Assembly: GCA_041690495.1 (NCBI GenBank) | Contig: JAWLHE010000001.1 | Location: 124,001-188,000, forward strand | DNA length: 64,000 bases | From: DATAAP01 sp041690495 | GTDB lineage: Bacteria; Pseudomonadota; Alphaproteobacteria; CACIAM-22H2 | Direction of reading: 5' to 3' | Part shown: positions 34,739 to 44,245 of the stretch, piece after piece | How positions within the stretch are numbered: the stretch's first letter is position 1 | How the letters are laid out: the number at the start of each line of letters is the position of its first letter | Made by a program: the position numbers and the translations under genes | Notes under the pieces: model-generated | Databases searched by the model: none | Seen by the model: only the letters and a program-made list of their open reading frames with translations | What the model was told of the DNA's origin: nothing

Positions 34739-35614
34739 ATGCTCCAATCGCTCAAGAGTCCGGCGCCGTCGGCTCGACCGCGTTTCGCCAGCTTCGGCTA
34801 TCTTCCGGTCGGCGTTCCGCGCTACGACATTCCGAACCGGCTGTTCGGCAATCCGAACCTGATGAAGCGCCTCCAGGCGCCGGACATCATGGCCGCTCTC
34901 GACATTCAGCCAGGCGACCGTGTCCTCGATTTCGGTTGCGGTAGCGGCTATATGACCGTCGAGATGGCGAAGCTTGCTGCAAAGGCGATCGGCATTGACG
35001 TCAATCCATATGTCGGATCGATTCGCGTGCCGCCGTCGCTGGCCGGGCGGCTGGAATTCATTCAGACATCCGGCACGCGCTTGCCGTTTGCGGATGCGAG
35101 CTTCGACTGCATCCTCGCATCCGAAGTTCTACCGATGATCCCCGAACCGGGCCCGTTCCTCGCCGAGATGAAGCGCGTGCTCAGGCCGGGTGGCCGGCTC
35201 GTCGTCGCGAACGGACTCGGCCACCCCGCGATCGCCGATGCATTCGCGACCCGCTCGCCGCGTCTCGAGCAATTGGCGGCGCGCTATCCGCAGCGCATGC
35301 CGAAGAGCTATGCCGAATACTGCGCCGTTTTCCAGCAAATCGCCGGTACCGCGCGCACGGGCTTCCTCGGCGAGCAGGACATCGTCGGCGCCCTGAACGC
35401 GGCGGGGTACCGCATCGAACGGACGAAGTATTCGCCGCGCCGCAGCGCTGGAGAGTGGCTGTCCTGGCAGCAGTTCGAGCTCTATCTCCGAACCGGAAAG
35501 GTCGTCTTCGACGGCGGCTTCCTTACGACATTTCTGCGGCTGCTTGCCATGTCTGCGTTCGACCGGAGCGACTACAAGGGCGGCCTGATCCTTGTTGCAT
35601 CGCCTCGTCTCTAG
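34739..35614 (+). CDS. Class I SAM-dependent methyltransferase
   Basis: A 291-residue protein; MLQSLKSPAPSARPRFASF is chosen as start because the longer open frame (34553) overlaps the radical SAM gene. Motif I is VLDFGCGSGYM at residues 62-72, followed by GIDVNPYVG, LPFADASFDCILASEVLPMI and VLRPGGRLVVAN. The target is unknown. It is followed, with a 23-base overlap, by a deacetylase-like gene starting at a TTG. Confidence 0.85.
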   Translation: MLQSLKSPAPSARPRFASFGYLPVGVPRYDIPNRLFGNPNLMKRLQAPDIMAALDIQPGDRVLDFGCGSGYMTVEMAKLAAKAIGIDVNPYVGSIRVPPSLAGRLEFIQTSGTRLPFADASFDCILASEVLPMIPEPGPFLAEMKRVLRPGGRLVVANGLGHPAIADAFATRSPRLEQLAARYPQRMPKSYAEYCAVFQQIAGTARTGFLGEQDIVGALNAAGYRIERTKYSPRRSAGEWLSWQQFELYLRTGKVVFDGGFLTTFLRLLAMSAFDRSDYKGGLILVASPRL

Positions 35615-36353
35615 GCTGCGGCGCCGCACCGCGCCACAGGCGCCGGTGCCTTCGGGCGTCGTTCGCTATCTCCAGACGCGGCAGCCGCACGCCTACGCGC
35701 CTTATGAGTCTGTCCTGTATGCTGCGCTGCTGCGCCATATCCGCGCGGCACCGGATCTGGAGCTGGCGGCGTTCTCACGCATCGGCAAGCCGGACGGCGC
35801 GAGGCCGCGGATATACCTGCGCCATGATATCGACACGGCTGCGTGTATCGAGCGCCTGCCCATGATGCTCGACATCAATCTCGCCGAGGGCGTCGCGTCG
35901 CCGGTCTATGTCCGTACGGACGGCACCGACTATCCGCCGGGCGCGATGGCCGATGCCGTGGCGCACTACAGGGCGAAAGGTGTCGAATTCGGCCTGCACA
36001 GCTCGTGCTACACCGAGGACGACTATATGGGCGCATTTCGCCGCGAGCTCGGACGTTTCGCCGAGTGCTTCGGATTCCGGCCCACGAGTTTCACGGTGCA
36101 CGGGCTTGGCACCTTCCGGGCCGAGATTCGCGACCGCTTCGCCGAGGAGATCGCCGGCCGGCTGTCGGAATTCGGGCTGGCGTTCACCGACTGCAACGTG
36201 CGCCTGCGGCAATACGACTATGTCATCACCGACTGCCATCTCGAGCCCGCAACCCGCCGCCGCTACATCTATGACGACGTCGTCACGCTGCCGCGGTTCT
36301 TCGTGCCGGGCCGCGACTACCTGGTTCTCACCCATCCCTGCTACTGGCGGTGA
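35592..36353 (+). CDS. Polysaccharide-deacetylase-like protein (copy 2)
   Basis: A 253-residue protein probably starting at TTG. IYLRHDIDTAACIERL gives the NodB-type His78-Asp79-x-Asp81, and FGLHSSCYTEDDYM supplies His136 as the only later histidine of the metal site. PTSFTVHGLGTFR and a terminal VLTHPCYWR match the LRHDxD subgroup of deacetylase-like proteins common in surface-glycan loci. As with the other two copies, the canonical HxxxH is not seen. It overlaps the methyltransferase end by 23 bases. It is likely to act on an N-acetylated sugar, but this is unproven. Confidence 0.78.
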   Translation: MLHRLVSRLRRRTAPQAPVPSGVVRYLQTRQPHAYAPYESVLYAALLRHIRAAPDLELAAFSRIGKPDGARPRIYLRHDIDTAACIERLPMMLDINLAEGVASPVYVRTDGTDYPPGAMADAVAHYRAKGVEFGLHSSCYTEDDYMGAFRRELGRFAECFGFRPTSFTVHGLGTFRAEIRDRFAEEIAGRLSEFGLAFTDCNVRLRQYDYVITDCHLEPATRRRYIYDDVVTLPRFFVPGRDYLVLTHPCYWR

Positions 36354-36432
36354 TATCTCCCGCAGCTGTGCTCCGCGGGTATGCTTCGCCACGCCGGGCG
36401 TTTATCCCCTGCTGGCGGGCCGACCCGTTGCG

Positions 36433-37521
36433 GTGTCCGGCGGATCAGAGCTGCGGGCGCTGCGCTTCCTGCGCGCACTGGCCGAATCGGGCAGGTACGA
36501 GCTGTCCTTGATCGCGTTCGATCACGCGCCGCCGCGTCCAAAGCGTATCGGCTCGATCGCGGTCATCTACGATTCGGTCTATGCGCCGCGTACCGATGGG
36601 ATACTCGCACGCATGCTGTCCCGTGCCACCGCTCCAACAGAGGTAGATGCCTGGGAACGAGCCGACGCCGCAGTCTATGTGATGTTCGGCGTTGGGGAGT
36701 ATTCGGCGAAGCTGGTGCGCTGGGCGCGTCGGGAAGGCCGCAAGACGGTCCTGTGCGCCGGGAGCGACTCGGATTTCTCCAACGAGTATCGGCCGGGAGC
36801 GAGTGGACGCAATTCGTACGGCAGCCGATTCGATCTCTGCTACGAAGCCGTGGTCTCTGCCGACATGATCATCGTGCAGACGCGGGCGCAGCGCAACCTG
36901 CTTCAAACCCGGTTCGGGCGTTACGGGCATGTTGTCGCCAATCCGATCGAGCTGGCAGAGGATGACCCGGCCGGCGTACCCGAAGCTCCTGGCGGCTATG
37001 CGTTCTGGATCGGCAAGGCGGATCGCGTAAAGCGGCCGGAGCTTGTGTTCGACGTCGCGAAGGCTTGCCCCGAAATCGGCTTCAAAATGGTTCTCAACCG
37101 GACCGACGCCGCCGATCAGATCGAAGCCGTACCGCCGAATGTCGAGATCATCAGGCACGTCTCGCGGCCGGGGTTGGGCCGGCTCTTCGCGGGGGCATTC
37201 TGCTTGGTCAACACATCGGCGTTCGAGGGATTTCCAAACACGTTTCTCGAGGCGGGGCGCCATCGCGTTCCCATCGTATCGCTCAGCGTCGATCCGGACG
37301 GGATCATCGCCAGCGGCAGTCTGGGAGTGATCGCAAACGGCGACATGGAAATATTCGCCAACGGCATACGCTCGTTTCACGCAGACCGCATTGCCGCCCG
37401 CGCTGCCGGCATAAGGCTCCACGAGCATGTCTGCGCGAACCATGCGGCGGCAGCGCGCTACGCCGAGTTTGAGCGCGCCCTGGGAGAGTTGACAGGGAAT
37501 GGATCTACCGTCCGAGTATGA
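36433..37521 (+). CDS. Glycosyltransferase family 4 (start uncertain)
   Basis: The reading frame clearly encodes a GT4 protein: VCFATPGVYPLLAGRP, SGGSELRALRFLRALAESG, GKADRVKRPELVFDVAKACP and the donor-site EGFPNTFLEAGRHRVPIVSL. The first canonical in-frame start after the previous gene is GTG 36433, giving 362 residues. The conserved N-terminal strand VCFATPGVYPLL lies before it, from 36379, with no ATG, GTG or TTG in frame back to the preceding stop. So the N-terminus is either truncated, starts at a rare codon or inside the upstream gene, or a base is wrong. It overlaps the methyltransferase gene by 23 bases. Confidence 0.8.
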   Translation: MSGGSELRALRFLRALAESGRYELSLIAFDHAPPRPKRIGSIAVIYDSVYAPRTDGILARMLSRATAPTEVDAWERADAAVYVMFGVGEYSAKLVRWARREGRKTVLCAGSDSDFSNEYRPGASGRNSYGSRFDLCYEAVVSADMIIVQTRAQRNLLQTRFGRYGHVVANPIELAEDDPAGVPEAPGGYAFWIGKADRVKRPELVFDVAKACPEIGFKMVLNRTDAADQIEAVPPNVEIIRHVSRPGLGRLFAGAFCLVNTSAFEGFPNTFLEAGRHRVPIVSLSVDPDGIIASGSLGVIANGDMEIFANGIRSFHADRIAARAAGIRLHEHVCANHAAAARYAEFERALGELTGNGSTVRV

Positions 37522-38512
37522 CCGGATACTGGCCGCGGCCGAGAAATCGGATGCGCCGCCCTACTTCGTCGAGATGTCGCGGCTGTTCGCACGCGATGCG
37601 GTATGGAAGAGCTACGACGAACTGATTGCGGGGCTTCCGCGCGGGTTCGCCGGCGGCACCGCCGTCGATATCGGCTGCAAGTATGGTCATGCGCTTCCGG
37701 TATTTCTCGGCCGTGGCGCCCGTAACGCCACCGGCATCGACGTCGTCGACGAGTACCTCGAAGCGGGCCGCCGCATTCTCGGCGCGCTCTACCCGGCGCT
37801 GAGCTTCGCGAAATCGGAAGAGGGGCTGTTGCCTCTCGCACCGTGCTCGGTCGATTTCGTTCTGGTCAACGAGGTCATCAGCCACGTCAATCCGATGTTC
37901 CTGGACAATCTCTATGCGGAGATCGGGCGCATCCTGAAGCCCGGCGGCCAGGTGCTGATCTCGGACGGAAACAACATCGCGAATGCCGAATGCCGGAAAG
38001 CCCTGGTCGAGCTGTACGACGCGTGGGAGAACGGACCGCAGGGCCGGCGCACCGATCGCGACACGGTCACGACCTCGTTCCTGGACCGGCGCCGCGAGAT
38101 CATCCGGTTGCGGCACCCGGGACTGGAAGAAGAGAAGCGCGAATTTCTCGCGCGCAATACATCGGGCCTGTTCGGTCCGCTGCTCGAGCGTGCCGTCGAT
38201 GAATATGTCGGGTCCGGCCGTCTGGTCGAGCGTCCTTACCGGCGGGGAATCTGCCCCACCAATCCGGGCGCGGGCGGCGAGGTGATGGAGCGCGGCTTCT
38301 ACCCGCAGCAGGTCGAGATGTCGCTGGCCTCGTACGGAATTCGCGCGCACCAGATCCTGCTCCCGCCGCCGCGCTTCGCGGTCACCGGCATACGCGGCAC
38401 GGTCCGCAGCCTCGCTGCCGTACTTCGCGACCGGATCCGGCGGTGGCGCGATCCCGACGCCGGACGCGGCGCAAGTTGGGGGTTTCAGATCCTCGGGGTC
38501 AAGGAGAGCTAG
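37499..38512 (+). CDS. Class I SAM-dependent methyltransferase
   Basis: A 337-residue protein. AVDIGCKYGHALPVFLG is motif I at residues 55-71 (Lys in place of the usual second Gly), followed by GIDVVDEYLEAGRRIL, DFVLVNEVISHVNPMFLDNL and LKPGGQVLISDGNNIANAE. The last 100 residues (GRLVERPYRRGICPTNPGAGG onwards) are a distinctive extension seen with O-antigen-cluster methyltransferases. It starts inside the glycosyltransferase gene and is followed two bases later by amidotransferase copy 3. The substrate is unknown. Confidence 0.82.
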   Translation: MDLPSEYDRILAAAEKSDAPPYFVEMSRLFARDAVWKSYDELIAGLPRGFAGGTAVDIGCKYGHALPVFLGRGARNATGIDVVDEYLEAGRRILGALYPALSFAKSEEGLLPLAPCSVDFVLVNEVISHVNPMFLDNLYAEIGRILKPGGQVLISDGNNIANAECRKALVELYDAWENGPQGRRTDRDTVTTSFLDRRREIIRLRHPGLEEEKREFLARNTSGLFGPLLERAVDEYVGSGRLVERPYRRGICPTNPGAGGEVMERGFYPQQVEMSLASYGIRAHQILLPPPRFAVTGIRGTVRSLAAVLRDRIRRWRDPDAGRGASWGFQILGVKES

Positions 38513-38514
38513 CG

Positions 38515-40377
38515 ATGTGCGGCATCGCGGGCGAGGTGCGCTTCGACGGCGCGTCCGTCGACATAACGGCCGTGAAGGCCATGAGCGCCGCGCTGGCGCA
38601 TCGCGGGCCGGACGGAGACGGGCTCTACCATGCCGGCAGCGTCGGGCTGGCGCACCGCCGCCTGTCCATCATCGATCCGGCAGGGGGTGCGCAGCCCTTC
38701 ATGGACGACGCTGCCGGCCTCGCCCTCACTTACAACGGCGAGGTCTACAACTACGCCGAGATCCGCAACGAGCTGCAGGATCAGCCATTCAGGACCGACT
38801 CGGACACCGAAGTCGTGCTGCGCGCCTATGCGCGGTGGGGGATCGGATGCCTGGCGAGGTTCCGCGGCATGTTCGCTTTCGCGCTGCACGACCGGCGCAG
38901 CGGCAAGCTCTTCCTGGTCCGCGACCGTCTCGGCATCAAGCCTCTCTACTATCATGCGACCCGGCATGGCGTCGCCTTCGCGTCCGAGCTCGGCGCGCTG
39001 GCCGGATCGGGACGGTTCGCGGGCGAACTGGATCGTGCCGCTCTGGCGAGTTATCTGCGCTTCGGCTATGTGCCGACGCCCGCGACCATCTGGCGGGGTG
39101 TGCGCAAGCTCGAGCCCGGCTGCTTCCTCGAGGTCGATCTTGCTTCGGGCGGCATCGCGCAGCATCGCTACTGGCAGCTCTCGCCGCGGGTTCGGGAGCG
39201 CGTGGAATCCGAGGCGCTCGAGGAACTCGACGCACTGCTGGACGAGATCGTCCGCCTTTACGTCCGCAGCGACGTGCCGTTCGGCGCTTTCCTGTCCGGC
39301 GGGGTGGATTCCGGGCTGGTCTCCGCGCTCATGTCTCGCATCCTGGATTCGCCGGTGCGGAGCTTCACGATCGGGTTCGCCGAGGACAGCTACTCCGAAC
39401 TCCCGTTCGCCGAGCAGGCGGCGAACCTGATCGGCGCACGCCACACCGGTGCGATCCTGTCGCCCGAACTGTCGCGGTCCCTGCTCGAACGCATTGCCGG
39501 CCGGTTCGGCGAGCCGTTCGCCGACTCCTCCGCGATTCCGACCTGGCTGGTGTCGAACCTGGCGGCCAGGGAGGTGAAGATGGTGCTCTCCGGAGACGGC
39601 GGCGACGAGCTCTTCGCCGGGTACAACAGCTACGCCGCGGTGTACGACGCCATGACGCCCCGGGCGCCTTCAAGCATGTGGGGCAGCGCGCTCGCCCGGT
39701 TCGGCGTGCGCCGCGATCCGGCCCGGGTTTCGTGGCAGCGGATCCATCATAGCCAGCGCGATACATTCGCCGCCGGGACCCGCGCCCGTCTGATGGGCGG
39801 TGACGGCCGGCCGGATCGGGACGAGGACGAGATGTCACGTCCGGCCGGGGCAGACCCGGTGTCGCGCTGCCAGTACCGGGACGTGGGCACATACCTGCTC
39901 GACGATATCCTGACCAAGGTCGACCGCATGAGCATGGATAACTCGCTCGAGGTGCGCGTGCCGCTGCTCGATCACAAGCTGGTCGAATTTGCGTTCGGCC
40001 TGCCGCTCGACCTGAAGATCGGTCGCGCCGCGGACGGTAGCGTCGAAACCAAGCGGCTGCTCAAGCGTTCCGCCGGGCGGTTCTATCCACGCGAACTAAC
40101 CGACCGCCGCAAATGGGGCTTTGGCATTCCGGTTCATCAATGGACGAATGGGCCGCTGAAGGACCTGATCCTCGACTTGCTCGACTCCGGAGCGCCGCGC
40201 CTGGCTGCACATCTCGATCCCGCCGAGGTGCGGAAGGTGGTCCGCGACTATTACGCCGGCCGCGGGGAAAGAATCGGCGAGGTCTGGAATCTGCTGAGCT
40301 TCCGCCTGTGGCTCGACACTGCTGGCGAGTCAGTCGCAGGAAGCGCCGTCGGGCGGCCATCGCTTGCGCCGGCATGA
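38515..40377 (+). CDS. Asparagine-synthase-like glutamine amidotransferase (copy 3)
   Basis: A 620-residue AsnB-type protein. The ATG giving MCGIAGEVRFDGASVD is chosen over the frame-extended start at 38443 because Cys2 must be N-terminal; GGAGAG lies about nine bases upstream. The glutaminase half has LAHRRLSIIDPAGGAQPF and TYNGEVYNYAEIRNEL; the ATP-PPase half has FLSGGVDSGLVSALM and SGDGGDELFAGYNSY. Probably it amidates a uronic acid. It overlaps the next glycosyltransferase gene by four bases. Confidence 0.92.
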   Translation: MCGIAGEVRFDGASVDITAVKAMSAALAHRGPDGDGLYHAGSVGLAHRRLSIIDPAGGAQPFMDDAAGLALTYNGEVYNYAEIRNELQDQPFRTDSDTEVVLRAYARWGIGCLARFRGMFAFALHDRRSGKLFLVRDRLGIKPLYYHATRHGVAFASELGALAGSGRFAGELDRAALASYLRFGYVPTPATIWRGVRKLEPGCFLEVDLASGGIAQHRYWQLSPRVRERVESEALEELDALLDEIVRLYVRSDVPFGAFLSGGVDSGLVSALMSRILDSPVRSFTIGFAEDSYSELPFAEQAANLIGARHTGAILSPELSRSLLERIAGRFGEPFADSSAIPTWLVSNLAAREVKMVLSGDGGDELFAGYNSYAAVYDAMTPRAPSSMWGSALARFGVRRDPARVSWQRIHHSQRDTFAAGTRARLMGGDGRPDRDEDEMSRPAGADPVSRCQYRDVGTYLLDDILTKVDRMSMDNSLEVRVPLLDHKLVEFAFGLPLDLKIGRAADGSVETKRLLKRSAGRFYPRELTDRRKWGFGIPVHQWTNGPLKDLILDLLDSGAPRLAAHLDPAEVRKVVRDYYAGRGERIGEVWNLLSFRLWLDTAGESVAGSAVGRPSLAPA

Positions 40378-41534
40378 GCGTTCGTTTCCGCAAGCTCGTC
40401 GGCCGAATGGCGAGCGCGGTCCTGTTCGTTCCCGACCGGGTCATGCTGACGATGCTCCGGCCGCTGAACTGGGCAATGGTCAGTCTTTTCCCGCCGCGGC
40501 CCCTGTCGAATTCGGTCCTGCACATCTCCTATATGGTGCACATTCCCTACCACGCCGTGCGCCATCTGCGCGCCGCCGGCATGCGGGCCGACTATCTGGC
40601 GATCGGGCGCAGTCCGCATTGGGACCGCGCAGATTACAACCTTGTCCCGTCGCCATATTCGCCGGTTCGCGTCTTGCAGGAATTCCGCATGTTCTGGCGC
40701 GTGGTCGCGCGATACGAAACGGTGCATGCGCATTTCATGTACACGCTGTCGCAGGAAGGCTGGGAGCTGCCGATCCTGAAGCGCCTGGGGCGTCGTCTCG
40801 TGGTCCATTTCCGCGGCTGCGAGGCGCGCGACCGCGACCGCAACATGGCGCTCCATCCCGATGTCAGCATCTGTCAGGACTGCGATCATCGGCCGCCGAT
40901 CTGCCAGCTTCCGCAATCGGCGCGGCGGCGCGAATGGGCGCGGCGCTACGCGGACGCCGTTCTGGTGACGACGCCCGACATGAAGGACTTCAACCCGGAC
41001 GCGATCCACTTCCCGTTCTTCGCGCCCGATAATCCGCCGCCGGGTGAGCGGCAAAAGGCGCCGGACAGCGCGTTCAGGATCGTCCACGTTACCAATCAGC
41101 CCGGCATCGAGGGCACGCGGCATATCGAGCGGGCGATCGACAGTCTCCGGCGGAAAGGCTGGCCGGTCCGCTTCACGTGGATTCACGGCCGCCCCCATGA
41201 CGAGGTGATTCGCGCGCTAGCGGATGCGGACCTTGCGATCGGGAAGATGAAGATGGGCTATTACGCCAACGCCCAGATCGAAAGCATGGCGATGGGTGTG
41301 CCGACCGTGACCTTCGTGCGGGAAGATCTCATGACCGACGAGCTGCGCGAGTCCGGATTCATTTTCGCGACGCTCGCCACCCTGGAAAGCACAATCGAGC
41401 ATTATCTGAGCCACCCGGACGAGCTCGCGGCGAAGCGGGCCAGGGCGCGCTCATCGATCCTCGCTCTGCACGACAACACGGTTTTGTCCCGCCGCCTTGC
41501 AGGCGTGTACGCGGAACTCCATGGCCGGGCATGA
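40374..41534 (+). CDS. Glycosyltransferase (GT-B, GT1/GT4-like)
   Basis: A 386-residue protein with an N-terminal GT-B domain (SYMVHIPYHAVRHLRAAGMR, then YETVHAHFMYTLSQEGWELP and VVHFRGCEARDRDRN). An internal Cys cluster VSICQDCDHRPPICQL may bind a metal. The donor domain contains IVHVTNQPGIEGTRHIERAI and KMGYYANAQIESMAMGVPTV. The cysteine-containing insert is unusual for this family. It is coupled by ATGA overlaps to the amidotransferase and to formyltransferase copy 3. Confidence 0.83.
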   Translation: MSVRFRKLVGRMASAVLFVPDRVMLTMLRPLNWAMVSLFPPRPLSNSVLHISYMVHIPYHAVRHLRAAGMRADYLAIGRSPHWDRADYNLVPSPYSPVRVLQEFRMFWRVVARYETVHAHFMYTLSQEGWELPILKRLGRRLVVHFRGCEARDRDRNMALHPDVSICQDCDHRPPICQLPQSARRREWARRYADAVLVTTPDMKDFNPDAIHFPFFAPDNPPPGERQKAPDSAFRIVHVTNQPGIEGTRHIERAIDSLRRKGWPVRFTWIHGRPHDEVIRALADADLAIGKMKMGYYANAQIESMAMGVPTVTFVREDLMTDELRESGFIFATLATLESTIEHYLSHPDELAAKRARARSSILALHDNTVLSRRLAGVYAELHGRA

Positions 41535-42616
41535 CGGCGCTCGCTGTCTCGCGCGTGCCTGGCCCGTCGCGGCGGCTCGTCCTGTTCGGGGACCCGGTCG
41601 GCCTGCCGCAAATGCTGCGCGTGGCGCAGGGGGTGGAGGTCGCCGCTCTGGTCGGCGCCGCGATCCGGCCGGCGCAGCACGCCGAGATCGCCGCGTTGGC
41701 GGACCGGATCGGCGCTCCGTTTCTGGTTCAGCCGCGGCGCTCCGATGCCGGTTACGGCGCCTTCGTCGAGCGGATATCGCGGCTCACGCCCGATCTCATC
41801 TTCGTGAATTCGTACTCGATGATTCTTGCGCCGGACGTCCTCGCCATTCCGCGCCACGGCGCGGTCAACGTGCACGGCGCCATGCTTCCGGCCTATCGTG
41901 GCGCCAATCCGATCGAGTGGACGCTGATCAACGGCGAGCGGAGCACCGGCGTCACCGTCCATATGATGGACGCCGGCATCGACACGGGGCCGATCGTCGC
42001 GCAGAAACCCGTGCCGATTCTGTTCGAGGATACCTGGCTCGACGTGCGGCGGCGCGTCCAGGCCGCCACCGAGGCGCTGCTGGCCGAGGCCTTTCCCGCC
42101 ATACTCGCCGGCGACGCGTCCGCGACCGCGCAGGACGAAGGCAGCGGCCGCCACTGGCCCCGCCGCCGGCCGGTTGACGGGGATTTCAGCTGGGCCATGC
42201 CGGCGATCGACATCTACAATCTTGTCCGAGCCCTGGTGGCGCCCCACGCCGGCGCGAACGCCGAAGGTACGCCGATTACGTCATGGCAGTCCCTGCCGGC
42301 GGTCGTGTGGCAGAAGTTCGCGGCCGGGGCCGGGACGACCTGGTCGCGCGGCCGCTGGCGCCTTGTGCCGCTTCGTCCACCCGCAGCGGGCGACCGTCGC
42401 CGCGCGAACGGTGCGCTGGCAATCGACATCCATGCCGGCGGCGTCCCGGTCGCGACGTGCAGCATCACCGGGATTTCCGACCCGTCGATGCCTTTGCGGG
42501 CCGAGCTCACGCGGGCACCGCGCGCCCGTCTGCCCCGGAGTCATCGTTTGGAGCTGGAGCTGCTGATCGCCCGCTTCTCCGTCGCGGAATTGAAGCGCGA
42601 TGTCGCGTTCGGATGA
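41531..42616 (+). CDS. Sugar N-formyltransferase (copy 3)
   Basis: A 361-residue protein with all three expected catalytic residues: Asn113 and His115 in AVNVHGAMLPAYRGANPIEW, and Asp151 in HMMDAGIDTGPIVAQ. The C-terminal domain (VRALVAPHAGANAEGTPITS) is divergent from copies 1 and 2, and the tail from about 330 is Arg-rich. It most likely N-formylates a free amine on a sugar nucleotide. Neighbours are a glycosyltransferase before and a WbqC-family gene after. Confidence 0.88.
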   Translation: MTALAVSRVPGPSRRLVLFGDPVGLPQMLRVAQGVEVAALVGAAIRPAQHAEIAALADRIGAPFLVQPRRSDAGYGAFVERISRLTPDLIFVNSYSMILAPDVLAIPRHGAVNVHGAMLPAYRGANPIEWTLINGERSTGVTVHMMDAGIDTGPIVAQKPVPILFEDTWLDVRRRVQAATEALLAEAFPAILAGDASATAQDEGSGRHWPRRRPVDGDFSWAMPAIDIYNLVRALVAPHAGANAEGTPITSWQSLPAVVWQKFAAGAGTTWSRGRWRLVPLRPPAAGDRRRANGALAIDIHAGGVPVATCSITGISDPSMPLRAELTRAPRARLPRSHRLELELLIARFSVAELKRDVAFG

Positions 42617-42625
42617 GCCGTTGCG

Positions 42626-43345
42626 ATGATTGTCGCGATCCACCAGCCGAACTTCCTGCCCTGGCTCGGGTGGTTCGACAAGCTCGCCCGCGCCGACGTG
42701 TTTGTGCTCCTCGACAATGTCGCGCTGCAGCGGACGGGGGGCGCCTATACGAACCGCGTCGAGATGCTCGTCTCCGGAAAGCGGGCCTGGCTCACCGTTC
42801 CCGTCGCTCGCGGCGCCGATGCGCGCGAGCGTATCAGCGAGGCACGGATCGTCGAGACGACCCCGTGGCGCCGCAAGATACGCCGCGCGATCGAGCAGAG
42901 CTATGCCCGCGCGCCATTCTTCGGCGAGATCATGCCCGCGCTCGATGCATTGTTCGAGCCAGGCGAAGATCGGCTGGCCGCCTTCAACATCGCCGGCATC
43001 CGGACGCTCGCACGGCTGACAGGGCTGAAGACAGAGAAGATGATCAAGGCGAGCGACCTCGCTGTCAGCGGTTCCGGAACCGATCTTCTCATCGCCATCG
43101 TCCGGGCGGCCGGCGGCGACATATATCTTTGCGGCGGCGGCGCCGGCGGGTATCAGGATGACGCGAAATTCACGGAGGCGGGGGTGGGCCTGCAATATCA
43201 GGAATTCCATCATCCCACGTATCCCCAGATCAACGCAGGAGCGTTCGTGCCCGGACTGTCGATCGTCGATGCGCTGATGAATTGCGGCGGCCCAGGCACC
43301 GCGCGCCTCCTCGGCGCTGGACCTGCCGTGGCGCGAGGGGACTGA
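42626..43345 (+). CDS. WbqC-family protein
   Basis: A 239-residue protein starting MIVAIHQPNFLPWLGWFDK, the WbqC hallmark. It also has DVFVLLDNVALQRTGGAYTNR, then RAWLTVPVARG and GGYQDDAKFTEAGVGLQYQEF. WbqC-like proteins occur widely in O-antigen and modified-sugar clusters next to amino-sugar genes; their reaction is not clearly established, and an acyl- or aminoacyl-transfer role has been suggested from context. Here it lies ten bases after formyltransferase copy 3 and one base before an SDR gene. Confidence 0.88.
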   Translation: MIVAIHQPNFLPWLGWFDKLARADVFVLLDNVALQRTGGAYTNRVEMLVSGKRAWLTVPVARGADARERISEARIVETTPWRRKIRRAIEQSYARAPFFGEIMPALDALFEPGEDRLAAFNIAGIRTLARLTGLKTEKMIKASDLAVSGSGTDLLIAIVRAAGGDIYLCGGGAGGYQDDAKFTEAGVGLQYQEFHHPTYPQINAGAFVPGLSIVDALMNCGGPGTARLLGAGPAVARGD

Positions 43346-44245
43346 ATGGCCCGGATCCTGCTGACGGGAGCCACCGGTTTCCTCGGGGCGCGTCTTGCGG
43401 CGCGGCTGGCGGCGGACCACGAGATATGGGCGCTGGCGCGTCGCGCGCCGGCCGAGGCGGACAACCGATGCCGCTGGCTGGTTCAGGATCTCGCGGCCGA
43501 AACCTGGCGCGTCGAGCTGCCGGACCGGATCGACGCCGTGATTCACCTTGCGCAGTCGCCGAACTATCGCGATTTCCCGGCGGCCGCAGCCGAAATATTC
43601 GCGGTGGGCGCGACGACGACTTTGCGGCTCGCCGACTGGGCGGCGCGCTCGGGCGCCAGCCGGTTCATCCTTGCGTCGACCGGAGGACTTTACGGCTCGA
43701 GCGACGAGCCGGTGCGAGAGGGCGATGGGCTCGCCGAGGAACGCGGCCCGCTCGGCTTCTACTTTGCCACGAAGCGCGCGAGCGAATTGATCGCCGCGCA
43801 GTATGCAACGCGCATGTGCACGTTCATTCTGCGGTTCTTCTTCATCTACGGCTCGGGACAACCAGGGCAGATGCTGATGCCGCGACTTGTCGCCTCGGTC
43901 CGTGAGGGGCACCCGATCAATCTGCAAGGCGACGACGGAATCCTCATAAATCCGATTCACGTGGACGATGCGGTACTGGCGGTCGCGCAGTGCCTCGATG
44001 TGACGCAGGGCGATACGATCAACGTCGCCGGTCCGGAGGCAGTGTCCTTGCGATATATTGCCGAGCGCATGGGCGTCGAGCTGGGACAGAAGCCGAAGTT
44101 CTCCATCGATGCCGCCGCGAGGCCGCGTCATCTCGTTGCCGATACCGCCCGTATGCGGGCGCTGCTCGGTCCGCCCACGATCAAGGTGGCCGACGGCGTG
44201 CGCGAACTGTGCGGCAGCGTTACGAAGAGCCGCTTGCGGACATGA
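43346..44245 (+). CDS. NAD(P)-dependent sugar-nucleotide epimerase/reductase (extended SDR)
   Basis: A 299-residue Rossmann protein with TGATGFLGARLAARLAA near the N-terminus, ASTGGLYGSSDEPVREGDG, and the FYFATKRASELIAAQYA catalytic YxxxK-like segment (Tyr-Phe-Ala-Thr-Lys). LRFFFIYGSGQPGQMLMPRL and INPIHVDDAVLAVAQCLD complete the fold. It probably modifies a nucleotide sugar used by the neighbouring enzymes. It overlaps the deacetylase-like gene by four bases. The substrate is unknown. Confidence 0.85.
   Translation: MARILLTGATGFLGARLAARLAADHEIWALARRAPAEADNRCRWLVQDLAAETWRVELPDRIDAVIHLAQSPNYRDFPAAAAEIFAVGATTTLRLADWAARSGASRFILASTGGLYGSSDEPVREGDGLAEERGPLGFYFATKRASELIAAQYATRMCTFILRFFFIYGSGQPGQMLMPRLVASVREGHPINLQGDDGILINPIHVDDAVLAVAQCLDVTQGDTINVAGPEAVSLRYIAERMGVELGQKPKFSIDAAARPRHLVADTARMRALLGPPTIKVADGVRELCGSVTKSRLRT

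Noticed and set aside
40035..40044. CGGTAGCGTC as a second ops element
   Set aside because: It lies inside the coding region of amidotransferase copy 3, matches the ops core only partly and has no hairpin next to it.
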